Shown here: positions 1-7,177 of the stretch, one piece after another | Layout: every line of letters begins with the position of its first letter | How positions within the stretch are numbered: the first letter of the stretch is position 1 | Source: Paludibaculum fermentans | Lineage (GTDB): Bacteria > Acidobacteriota > Terriglobia > Bryobacterales > Bryobacteraceae | Length of the DNA stretch: 64,000 nt | Reading direction: 5' to 3' | Assembly: GCF_015277775.1 (NCBI RefSeq) | Contig: NZ_CP063849.1 | Location: forward strand, 248,001-312,000 | Position numbers and translations under genes: made by a program | The notes under the pieces: generated by a model | The model's database searches: none | The model's input: the letters and a program-made list of their open reading frames with translations, nothing else | What the model was told of the DNA's origin: nothing

Positions 1-6
1 CTGGCC

Positions 7-588
7 ATGGCTGAAGAGCCCCAGGCCGCGGCTTCCGCAGTGGATGAGGAAATCCTGAGTGGATTCCGTGTTCCGGCCACCCTCCGTTATCACCCCGGCC
101 ACACCTGGCTGCACCGCGAACGTAAGAACGTCCACCGCGTCGGCGCCGACGAGTTTGCCGCCATTCTGGCCGGCCCCGTCGACCGCATTGAACTGCCGAA
201 GCCGGGCCATTGGGTTCGTCAGGGACAGAAGGTGATCTCGCTCTATCGCGGCGAAGACAAGATTGAGATGATCTCGCCCGTCGAAGGCGAAGTCGTGGAA
301 GTGAACGTTGAACTGGCCAACAACCCGCATCTGCTGCGCGAAGACCCCTACGGCCAGGGCTGGCTCATGTCCGTGTTCGCCCCTGACGAAGAAGGCCCCA
401 CCCGCAACCTGCTGCCCGCTAACCTGCTTTCGTCCTGGATGAAGGAAGCGGCCGAGGGTTTCTTCGGACTGCAACCGCAACTCGCCGGTGTGACCGCGGC
501 TGACGGCGGCCGCCCGTCGAAAGACGCCACAGCCAATCTTCCTGTCGATGCATGGCACAAGGCCGCCAAACAGTACCTCTTGAGTTAA
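7..588 (+). CDS. GcvH-like (H-protein fold) protein without the lipoyl lysine
   Basis: The 193-residue protein has a glycine-cleavage H-protein-like domain at about residues 25-130. The family features seen are the GxxVxxGQ turn, the ISPVEGEVVEVN hairpin and the EDPYGQGWL segment. When aligned on the SP of the hairpin, the position that carries the lipoyl lysine (ESVKAxSD in true H proteins) is Glu in YRGEDKIEM, and the nearest Lys lies two residues later. Canonical lipoylation is therefore doubtful and a role in glycine cleavage unlikely. It lies 77 bp upstream of a ferredoxin and NrfD-like pair, so it is probably an accessory or structural subunit of that membrane redox complex. The roughly 60-residue C-terminal tail is not part of the H-protein fold. 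The operon probably begins left of the window. Confidence 0.75.
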   Translation: MAEEPQAAASAVDEEILSGFRVPATLRYHPGHTWLHRERKNVHRVGADEFAAILAGPVDRIELPKPGHWVRQGQKVISLYRGEDKIEMISPVEGEVVEVNVELANNPHLLREDPYGQGWLMSVFAPDEEGPTRNLLPANLLSSWMKEAAEGFFGLQPQLAGVTAADGGRPSKDATANLPVDAWHKAAKQYLLS

Positions 589-589
589 G

Positions 590-627
590 TTCGGTTCATT
601 GTAGAAAAATAGAACAATAGACCCGAA
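590..627 (+). other. imperfect inverted repeat between H-like gene and ferredoxin gene
   Basis: In an AT-rich 77-bp spacer, TTCGG (591-594 region) pairs with CCGAA (623-627) and ATTGT (598-602) pairs with ACAAT (614-618) around an 11-nt A-rich loop. No T tract follows, so it is not a classic terminator. It could be a processing site, an attenuator or an operator. The AGAGGA ribosome-binding site of the ferredoxin gene lies downstream of it. Confidence 0.35.
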
Positions 628-665
628 AGTCTGATATAGATTAGATAGAGCACCAAGAGGACCAG

Positions 666-1409
666 ATGTCCAAGGCCATCCTTTACGACAGCACACTTTG
701 CGTCGGATGCCGGCAGTGCGAAGAAGCCTGCTCGACCCGCTGGAAGCTGCCGTACAACGAGAAGATCGCGGCTGAAGAGAAGATCTCTTCTCACAAGCTG
801 ACGACAATCCGCACCTTTGGGGAGAAGTTTTCCCGGAAGCTCTGCATGCACTGTCAGGATCCCGCCTGCGCTTCGGTTTGTCCCGTCGCGGCGTTGCAGA
901 AAACCGCAGCCGGACCCGTCGTTTACGACGAGGACCGCTGCATGGGTTGCCGCTACTGCATGGTAGCGTGCCCGTTCCAGGTGCCCACCTACGAATGGGA
1001 AGCCCGGCTGCCCAAGGTTCGCAAATGCGACATGTGTAGTGACCGAGTGCCTGGCGGCGGGGTTACCCGCTGCAGTGAGGCCTGCGCTTACGGCGCGACC
1101 ATCACCGGCAACCGGGACGAACTGATCGCCGAGGCGCGGAAGCGGATCGCTGACAAACCCAAGGACTACTATCCGAAGATCTACGGGGTGGAGGAAGTGG
1201 GCGGAACCTCGGTTCTCATCCTCGCCTCTGTGCCATTCGATCAAATCGGGTACAACACCAAGGTGATTAAGACGGCGCTGCCCGCTCTCACATGGAACGC
1301 ACTGCAACATGTGCCCGACGTGGTGGTGATGGGCTCGGTTCTGATGGGCGGTATCCACTGGATCTCCCACCGGAAGGAAGAAGTGGCGCGCAAGGAAGGA
1401 CGGTCATGA
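666..1409 (+). CDS. HybA-like ferredoxin subunit with four [4Fe-4S] clusters
   Basis: This 247-residue electron-transfer subunit has sixteen cluster cysteines in four groups: CVGCRQCEEAC near the N-terminus, CMHCQDPACASVC, CMGCRYCMVAC, and CDMC with CSEAC. The arrangement is that of the HybA/DmsB/NrfC family, which passes electrons between a catalytic subunit and a quinone-interacting membrane partner. A single hydrophobic segment near residues 220-236 (PDVVVMGSVLMGG) is a C-terminal anchor as in HybA. Unlike E. coli HybA there is no twin-arginine signal peptide, so export would have to depend on a partner, or the protein faces the cytoplasm. It overlaps the next gene by ATGA. The catalytic subunit (hydrogenase or molybdoenzyme) is not in the window and may lie to the left. 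Confidence 0.88.
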   Translation: MSKAILYDSTLCVGCRQCEEACSTRWKLPYNEKIAAEEKISSHKLTTIRTFGEKFSRKLCMHCQDPACASVCPVAALQKTAAGPVVYDEDRCMGCRYCMVACPFQVPTYEWEARLPKVRKCDMCSDRVPGGGVTRCSEACAYGATITGNRDELIAEARKRIADKPKDYYPKIYGVEEVGGTSVLILASVPFDQIGYNTKVIKTALPALTWNALQHVPDVVVMGSVLMGGIHWISHRKEEVARKEGRS

Positions 1410-2584
1410 ACAACGCCCTGCGCACCTATTTCTGGCGTGGCTCGTTTGCCATCATCATGCTGGTGGCGCTTTACGCCACTTTCGTGCGGTTCTATTACGG
1501 CCTGGGTGCCTCCACGAATCTGAGCGATCAGTTTCCGTGGGGCATCTGGGTTGGTTTCGACGTCCTTTGCGGCGTCGGGCTGGCTGCCGGCGGTTTCACG
1601 CTGGCCGCCATCGTGCATATCTTCAATCTCAAAGCGTATAAGGCAGTGGTCCGGCCCGCGATCCTGACGGCATTCCTCGGTTACCTGCTGGTCACCGTGG
1701 CGCTGATGTTCGACCTGGGCCGGCCTTACCGCGTGTGGCACCCGCTGATTATGTGGAACCCGCGGTCAGTGATGTTTGAGGTGGGCTGGTGCGTGACGCT
1801 GTACACTTCCGTCCTGTTCCTCGAATTCCTCCCAATGGTTCTCGAGAAGCTGGGCCTGGTGAAAGCGCACAGGGTGCTCAAGAATGTGATGCTGCCCATC
1901 ATCATCCTGGGTGTCATCCTCTCCACGCTGCATCAGAGCTCGCTCGGCAGCGTGTTCCTGATCCTGCCCACGAAGCTTCACCCGCTGTGGTACTCACCGC
2001 TGTTGCCGGTTCTGTTCTACGTCTCGGCCATCGCGACCGGCCTGGCGATGACGATCTTCGAATCCTGGCATAGCGCCAAGGCGTTCGGCCGCCAACTGGA
2101 GTTTCCGCTGGTACAGAAGATGACCCGCGTTCTCGCCGTGGTCATCGCCGTCTACCTCACCATGCGCTTTCTGGATCTGTACCACCGCGGCGCACTTTCG
2201 ACCCTGAACAATCCCGGCTGGGAGCGCTGGCTCTTCGGTCTGGAAATTGTCCTCATGGCCGTACCCATGCTGATGTTCTTCCGCGAACGCACCCGCGAGA
2301 ACCCGCAGGCGATCTACGTCGGCACGGTTCTGTTCCTCCTGGGTTTCGTGACGCACCGGTTGAACGTCAGTGTCACCGGCCTGGAAGCCTCTTCCGGAGT
2401 GCACTATGTGCCCAAGTGGACCGAGATTTCGGTCACCCTGGCCATGGTCGCCTTCGGGTTCTTCGTCTTCCGCATGGCGGCTCACTACCTGCCCGTGTTC
2501 GAAGCCGAAGAGCACCAGCCAGTGCCTGAAGTTCCCGTGCTGGAAGACCGCGCCTACGCGCATTCACTCGCCCGGGGAGACTGA
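1406..2584 (+). CDS. NrfD/HybB/PsrC-type integral membrane subunit
   Basis: The 392-residue polytopic protein has about ten hydrophobic helices. Family signs include FPWGIWVGFDVLCGVGLAAGG near the N-terminus and DLGRPYRVWHPLIMWNPRSVMFEVGW, characteristic of the NrfD/HybB family that exchanges electrons between an FeS subunit and the quinone pool. I chose the ATG that overlaps the ferredoxin stop (ATGA); a longer in-frame start at 1292 would lie inside the ferredoxin gene. Together with the upstream ferredoxin it forms the membrane half of a respiratory complex. Whether it oxidises or reduces quinone cannot be read from sequence. Confidence 0.88.
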   Translation: MNNALRTYFWRGSFAIIMLVALYATFVRFYYGLGASTNLSDQFPWGIWVGFDVLCGVGLAAGGFTLAAIVHIFNLKAYKAVVRPAILTAFLGYLLVTVALMFDLGRPYRVWHPLIMWNPRSVMFEVGWCVTLYTSVLFLEFLPMVLEKLGLVKAHRVLKNVMLPIIILGVILSTLHQSSLGSVFLILPTKLHPLWYSPLLPVLFYVSAIATGLAMTIFESWHSAKAFGRQLEFPLVQKMTRVLAVVIAVYLTMRFLDLYHRGALSTLNNPGWERWLFGLEIVLMAVPMLMFFRERTRENPQAIYVGTVLFLLGFVTHRLNVSVTGLEASSGVHYVPKWTEISVTLAMVAFGFFVFRMAAHYLPVFEAEEHQPVPEVPVLEDRAYAHSLARGD

Positions 2585-2590
2585 GACCGT

Positions 2591-4267
2591 TTGACTCAGC
2601 ACGCCATCCAGTTGCCCCGCTTTGGTCTCGCAGCCAAACTGGCGGGGTGTCTGCTGGCCGCCGTAATCGTCTGTTTTACCCTCTTTGCTTACGTACTCCA
2701 GCGCCTCGAGCAGAAACATCTCGAGGCGCTGGTGTCGCTTTCCGCTGAACGCATCTCCGACGTAGTGCACTCCTCCGCCTGGCAGGCGATGCTCCACAAC
2801 GACCGCGAGATGCTCTACTCGATGATCCGCGACATCGGCCGTGAACCGGGCATTCGCAAGCTCCGCATCATCAACGAGGAAGGGCAGGTGCGCCACTCCA
2901 CCGATCCAAAGGAGATCGGGAGCATGGTGGATAAGGGCGCCGAGAGCTGTTACGCCTGTCACGCGCAATCCCGTCCGCTCACCAAGTTGGCCCGCCACGA
3001 CCGGGCGCGCATCTTCACCGGCGCCGATGGCCGCCGCACCCTCGCCGTCATCCGCCCCATCGAAAACGCCACGGAATGCTCCAACGCCGCCTGCCACGCG
3101 CACCCGGCCGAACGCCGCATCCTGGGCGTGATCGATGCCCACCTGGCGCTGGACGCCGTCGACGCGCAACTCGCCGAGCATCGCACGCAAGCCTACAGTT
3201 TCACCACCGCCACTGCCTTTTTCGCCTGCCTGCTCTCGATTGGGTTCGTCTGGTGGTTTGTCCACCGGCCGATGCGCGAACTGATGGTTGGGACCCTTAA
3301 CCTGGCCCAGGGCCACTTCGACCATAGGATCGAAGTTCATTCCACGGACGAGATGGGGGTCCTGGCGACCTCCTTCAACGAGATGGCCGCGGAACTGGAG
3401 GAAGCCCATTCCGAACTCACCCGCTGGGCGCATACGCTGGAAACGCGTGTGCAGCAGAAGACCGCGGAGCTGGAAACCGCCCACAAGGGACTGATCCATA
3501 CCGAGAAGATGGCCTCCCTGGGCCGCCTGGCCGCCACGGTGGCGCATGAGGTGAACAATCCGCTGTTCGGCATGCTCACCTATGCCCGCCTCACCCTCAA
3601 GGACCTGAGGAAGCCGGATCTGGACGAAGCCACGCGCCAGCGCATGACCGAGAGCCTGCAGGTGATTGAACGCGAAAGCCGGCGCTGCGGGGAACTCATG
3701 AAGAACCTGCTGGCCTTCGCCCGGCAGAGCCCGCCCCAGCGCGCGCCTGTCCAGGTCAACATGGTGGTGGAGCGCGCCGTCACTCTCATCGCGCACCAGC
3801 TCGATCTTGCCCAGACTGTCCTGATCAAGGAACTCGATCCTTCGCTGCCTGAAGTGCAGTGCGACGCCGGCCAGATCCAGCAGGTGCTCATCGTGCTGGT
3901 CGTGAACGCGTCCGAGGCGCTGGGCAAGGGCGGAGAGATTCGGGTGATCACCGAAGCCGCGCCGGCGGGGCAGGGCATTGTGCTGCGTGTGAAGGACAAC
4001 GGCCCGGGCATCCCCTCCACGATCCAGCAGCAGATCTTTGAGCCCTTTTTCAGCACGAAGGACAACCAGCACCGCACCGGCCTGGGCCTGGCCGTGGCCA
4101 AGGGCATCGTCGATCGCCACGGCGGCACGCTCGCCGTGCAGTCTTTGCCCGGACAGGGCGCTGAGTTTATCGTGCATCTGCCGCTGTGTGCGCCAGCGGA
4201 AACCCCCGGCGGCCCGGCTCCAGCAGCCAGGACAGCCGATCCAACATCGCAAGGAACGAATGTATGA
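2591..4267 (+). CDS. membrane sensor histidine kinase with extracytoplasmic heme c motifs
   Basis: This 558-residue kinase begins at a TTG six bases after the NrfD-like gene. Order: membrane helix (about 14-36), extracytoplasmic sensor region (about 37-204), second helix (about 205-227), HAMP, coiled coil, HisKA with H319 in VAHEVNNPL, and an HATPase domain with DNGPGIP and GLGLAVAKG. The sensor region carries CYACH (C120, C123, H124) and CSNAACH (C163, C168, H169). The first is a classic CX2CH heme c site and the second a CX4CH variant, so it plausibly senses redox state or a diatomic gas through covalent heme. It overlaps the next gene by ATGA and is very likely the cognate kinase for that regulator. 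Heme attachment is inferred from motif only. Confidence 0.88.
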   Translation: MTQHAIQLPRFGLAAKLAGCLLAAVIVCFTLFAYVLQRLEQKHLEALVSLSAERISDVVHSSAWQAMLHNDREMLYSMIRDIGREPGIRKLRIINEEGQVRHSTDPKEIGSMVDKGAESCYACHAQSRPLTKLARHDRARIFTGADGRRTLAVIRPIENATECSNAACHAHPAERRILGVIDAHLALDAVDAQLAEHRTQAYSFTTATAFFACLLSIGFVWWFVHRPMRELMVGTLNLAQGHFDHRIEVHSTDEMGVLATSFNEMAAELEEAHSELTRWAHTLETRVQQKTAELETAHKGLIHTEKMASLGRLAATVAHEVNNPLFGMLTYARLTLKDLRKPDLDEATRQRMTESLQVIERESRRCGELMKNLLAFARQSPPQRAPVQVNMVVERAVTLIAHQLDLAQTVLIKELDPSLPEVQCDAGQIQQVLIVLVVNASEALGKGGEIRVITEAAPAGQGIVLRVKDNGPGIPSTIQQQIFEPFFSTKDNQHRTGLGLAVAKGIVDRHGGTLAVQSLPGQGAEFIVHLPLCAPAETPGGPAPAARTADPTSQGTNV

Positions 4268-5616
4268 ATAGCGGGAAACTTCTCATCGTCGACGACGACA
4301 TCGTCGTACGCGACTCTCTCGGGAAGTGGTTTGAGAGCGAAGGCTTCGACGTCACCATCGCTCCGGGCGCTCCCGCCGCGCTGGAGATCCTCAGCCGCGA
4401 ACGCTTCGACCTGGCCCTCGTCGACATCAAGATGCCCGGAGTGGATGGTATCGAACTGCAGGCCCGCCTCAAGGAGATCGACCAGGACATGCCTGTCGTC
4501 ATCATGACGGGCTACGCGTCGGTCGAGACGGCTGTCCGCGCCCTCAAGAACGGCGCCTACGATTACATTACAAAGCCCTTCGACCCGGACGAACTCGTTC
4601 ACCTGGTTTCGAACGCCATCTCGCACCGCACCGCCACCCGGGAAGTCGTCCGCCTGCGCGAGAACCTGAAGCAGATCTTTCCCGATACCCAGCTGATCGG
4701 CCAGAGCGCGTCGATGAAGCGTGTGATGGAACTGGTGGAGACCGTGGCGCCCACCGATGCCACCGTGCTCATCACAGGCGAAAGCGGCACGGGCAAGGAA
4801 GTGGTGGCCCGCGCGATCCACGCCGCCAGCCCGCGGCGGTTCAACCCGATGGTGGTGATCCACTGCGGAGCGTTGACTGAGTCCCTGCTCGAGAGTGAGC
4901 TCTTCGGCCACGAACGTGGAGCCTTCACCGGAGCCCAGGCCCGGAAGAAAGGCAAGTTTGAAGTGGCCGATGGCGGAACTGTCTTCCTGGACGAAATCTC
5001 GGACATCAGCCTGCACGTGCAGACGGACCTGTTGCGCGTCCTGCAACAGAAGGAGATTGTCCGAGTCGGCGACACGCAGCAGATCAAGGTGGACTTCCGG
5101 GCCATTGCAGCCACCAACAAGAGTCTCGAGCAACTGGTGGAAGAGCGGCTGTTCCGGCCTGACCTTTACTACCGCCTGAACGTCTTTGCCATCGATATCC
5201 CACCCGTGCGTTCACGCCGCGAGGACATCCCGCTGCTGGTGGACCATTTCCTGCAGAAGTTCGCGGGCCAGATGAACCGGCCGGTGCAGCGGCTGTCGCC
5301 CCGCGCCCTGGAAGTCCTGATGGACTACAACTGGCCCGGCAACGTGCGTGAAATGGAGAATGCGATTGAGCGCGCCATGCTCATCAATCGCGAAACAGAG
5401 CTGCGGCCGGAGGACTTCCCGTTCCAGTCCCATCCCTCCCTGCTCAGCGGGGCCGTCGGACAGCGCCTGGAAGACATCGAGAAGACGCACATCGAGAAGA
5501 TGCTGCAGGAGACGAACTGGAACCTCTCCAAGACGGCACGCATCCTCGACATTGACCGCACGACGCTCTACAACAAGATCAAGCGTTATGGACTGAGAGA
5601 CGCCGCGCCCAAGTGA
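4264..5616 (+). CDS. NtrC-family sigma-54-dependent response regulator
   Basis: The 450-residue regulator has a receiver domain (acidic pocket DDD near 10-12, phospho-acceptor D54 in LVDIKMP, conserved Lys in ITKPF). An AAA+ sigma-54-interaction domain follows, with Walker A GESGTGKE, GAFTGA at 219-224 and an R-finger region ending NWPGNVREMENA. A Fis-type helix-turn-helix ends the protein (NLSKTARILDIDRTTLYNKI). The intact GAFTGA means it should activate sigma-54 RNA polymerase. It is fused translationally (ATGA) to the heme-motif kinase, so the pair probably controls the upstream redox operon or related respiratory genes. No convincing -24/-12 promoter was seen nearby; the operon promoter probably lies left of the window. 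Confidence 0.92.
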   Translation: MNSGKLLIVDDDIVVRDSLGKWFESEGFDVTIAPGAPAALEILSRERFDLALVDIKMPGVDGIELQARLKEIDQDMPVVIMTGYASVETAVRALKNGAYDYITKPFDPDELVHLVSNAISHRTATREVVRLRENLKQIFPDTQLIGQSASMKRVMELVETVAPTDATVLITGESGTGKEVVARAIHAASPRRFNPMVVIHCGALTESLLESELFGHERGAFTGAQARKKGKFEVADGGTVFLDEISDISLHVQTDLLRVLQQKEIVRVGDTQQIKVDFRAIAATNKSLEQLVEERLFRPDLYYRLNVFAIDIPPVRSRREDIPLLVDHFLQKFAGQMNRPVQRLSPRALEVLMDYNWPGNVREMENAIERAMLINRETELRPEDFPFQSHPSLLSGAVGQRLEDIEKTHIEKMLQETNWNLSKTARILDIDRTTLYNKIKRYGLRDAAPK

Positions 5617-6158
5617 TCTTAGCCATCCACCTCGTCCCGCTTTCCCTGGCGAGTGGCGAGGGGTTGCCGCCGCTCTCGGTACTCGACCGCCTGGCCGCCG
5701 CCACGGCGCGCGCCATGGCCGTCTCCTGCCGGGTCGAGACCGAACCCATTACCATCGATTACGCGTTCGACGCCTATCGCATGCAGGCATGGTCCACGCC
5801 GGTGCTGGCGCGCCTGCACGAGCGCAAGCCGCCCGCGGGCACAGTGGTGCTGGGTGTGACCGCGCTCGATCTCTACGTGCCTGTGCTGACGTTTGTATTC
5901 GGTGAGGCGCAACTGGGCGGACCGGCAGCGATTGTCTCGACCCACCGCCTGCGTGATGAGTATTACGGCCTCCCGCCCAGGGAAGAGGCGGTTTCCCAGC
6001 GCCTCTTCAAGGAGCTATTGCACGAGGTCGGTCATACCCAAGGCCTGCGGCACTGCACGGATTGGCGCTGCGTGATGTCGTCCGCCCATACCGTGGAACG
6101 CATCGATGTGCGCCAGGCGGCCTACTGCCGGCCCTGCGCCGAGGCGTTCAGCCGCTGA
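5613..6158 (+). CDS. archaemetzincin-like zinc metalloprotease
   Basis: The 181-residue protein has HEVGHTQGLRHC, followed by CVM and a C-terminal CRPC. This matches the archaemetzincin signature HExxHxxGxxHC...CxM...CxxC, in which three His bind catalytic zinc and four Cys form a second structural zinc site. Length is typical of the family. The GTG start overlaps the regulator stop (GTGA), so it is the last gene of the redox/two-component operon. Substrates of bacterial archaemetzincins are unknown to me. No signal peptide is apparent, so it is probably cytoplasmic. Confidence 0.85.
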   Translation: MILAIHLVPLSLASGEGLPPLSVLDRLAAATARAMAVSCRVETEPITIDYAFDAYRMQAWSTPVLARLHERKPPAGTVVLGVTALDLYVPVLTFVFGEAQLGGPAAIVSTHRLRDEYYGLPPREEAVSQRLFKELLHEVGHTQGLRHCTDWRCVMSSAHTVERIDVRQAAYCRPCAEAFSR

Positions 6159-6169
6159 TCAGATTCCCG

Positions 6170-6430
6170 CTACTTGCGCCGTTCGTCCGCCAGAAGTTCA
6201 ATCAGCAGGTGCGAGAAGGGGCCGCTATCGGGAGCGGTCGGCGCCAGGATGAAGTCGTCCGGCTCACCGGGCGCGGGGGGCGTCATGAAAAAACGCGGCT
6301 CGTAGGCCATGGGCGGACAATCCAACAGTACTCTTTGGCGGCGCGCTGTGCCTCCCAGCAATACGGAGAGTACCGCGCGATCCACGGATGTCTGGTGGCT
6401 AACAGCCTGGCGTAAGTCGTCTTCCTTCAC
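6170..6430 (-). CDS. small hypothetical protein downstream of the selenoprotein
   Basis: An 86-residue frame begins at GTG, 33 bp after the selenoprotein stop. I do not recognise the product. The second half (from an internal ATG at 6310, giving 46 residues beginning MAYEPRFFMTPP) has strongly G/C-ending codons like neighbouring genes, while the first half does not. The real gene may be only 6170-6310. No clear ribosome-binding site is seen for either start. If real, it is the last gene of the MoxR-VWA-rnr-selenoprotein operon. Confidence 0.35.
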   Translation of the reverse strand: MKEDDLRQAVSHQTSVDRAVLSVLLGGTARRQRVLLDCPPMAYEPRFFMTPPAPGEPDDFILAPTAPDSGPFSHLLIELLADERRK

Positions 6431-6463
6431 ATCCCGTCAGATGCTGCCGGGAGGGGAAGGGTT

Positions 6464-7177
6464 TCAGTTCTTTGGATTTTGTCCAGCCACCTGTATGACG
6501 GTGGGCCGCATCTGTTCCGGGTGAAACCCAAAGGGACCCGGGCCGCTTTTATACCGGACATAGCCGTCTTTGTCGATGACATAAAGCCGGTCGGGCCAGC
6601 CGGTGTAGGCCAAATCCACCGCGTTGTCGATGCCGTCAAGCAGCGCCGGCATCTCCAGGCCCAGTTTGCGGACGCAAGCCGACGCGACCAGCGACCGGTC
6701 CTGCTGCGTCTTCGGCGTGGCAAAGATTACGCCGTCTTTCTCATTCACCGGCAACTGCCACATGTCGCTGGCGTGCGCTTCCTGGATATACACCACATAG
6801 AAATCCACGCGATCGCGGAACTCGCGGTACATCGCGTTCAGGACGGGAACCTCCCGCCGGAAGGGCGGTCAAGTGTAGCTCCCGAACACCAGGACCACAG
6901 GCCGGGAACCGCGCAGCTCCGACAAGCGCACGCGCCCCTGGTGATCCTGCCGTTCCAGCGTGAAGTCCGGAGCCAGGTCGCCCGGCTTCACCGTACCCGC
7001 CCGCGCCTTCGCCCACATGGGCGGAAAGGGCGTTGCGTACATCAGGGGCATCGGCAGCACCATCATGAAGCGGCTGAAGTCCATGGGCGAGTTCGTCATC
7101 GCCGCGTACATGACGCCCAGGAAGACGACGTAGATTGCGAGAATGGCCAGCCCGATCCGCAATGCCCAGCGCTTCAT
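6464..7177 (-). CDS. iodothyronine deiodinase-like selenoprotein (UGA103 = selenocysteine)
   Basis: Read through one in-frame TGA at 6869-6871, the gene encodes 237 residues. Residues 5-27 form a membrane anchor. A thioredoxin-fold redoxin domain follows (GDLAPDFTL), with the active site FGSYT-U-PPF and Sec at 103. Further deiodinase-family matches after the TGA are VVYIQEAHASD, IDNAVDLAYTG and PDRLYVIDKDGYVRYKSGPGPFGF. Both sides of the TGA are needed for the family domain, with no frame change. A hairpin just downstream (6841-6858) has bacterial SECIS geometry. The ATG overlaps the RNase R stop (ATGA), so the two are cotranscribed. The likely activity is a membrane-tethered peroxiredoxin-like or reductive dehalogenating selenol; a thyroid-hormone substrate is not expected. 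No sel genes are in the window. A gene caller would split this into 6869-7177 and 6464-6832. Confidence 0.9.
6841..6858 (-). promoter_or_regulatory. bacterial SECIS-like hairpin for UGA103
   Basis: On the minus strand, bases 11-28 after the TGA read GGCGGGAGGUUCCCGUCC. They fold into a 6-bp stem with one bulged U and the apical loop AGGUU. The loop GGU lies 18-20 nt after the UGA; by my count from memory, in E. coli fdhF it lies 19-21 nt after the UGA and the loop is AGGUCU. The hairpin is inside the coding region, as bacterial SECIS elements are. A competing local stem, CCGCC with GGCGG just 3' of the UGA, shares part of the 5' arm. Confidence 0.75.

Noticed and set aside
7-588. The first gene as glycine-cleavage H protein
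   Set aside because: The lipoyl Lys is replaced by Glu and no gcvT, gcvP or lipoate genes are nearby.
2564-5133. Long open frames on the minus strand opposite the kinase and NtrC-type genes
   Set aside because: They overlap well-supported plus-strand genes completely and show no recognisable domain; high GC content creates such shadow frames.
6464-7177. The deiodinase-like gene as a pseudogene or two separate small genes split by a stop
   Set aside because: Both halves remain in one frame with no other lesion, the TGA is exactly at the family's Sec position, and a SECIS-like hairpin follows at the correct spacing.
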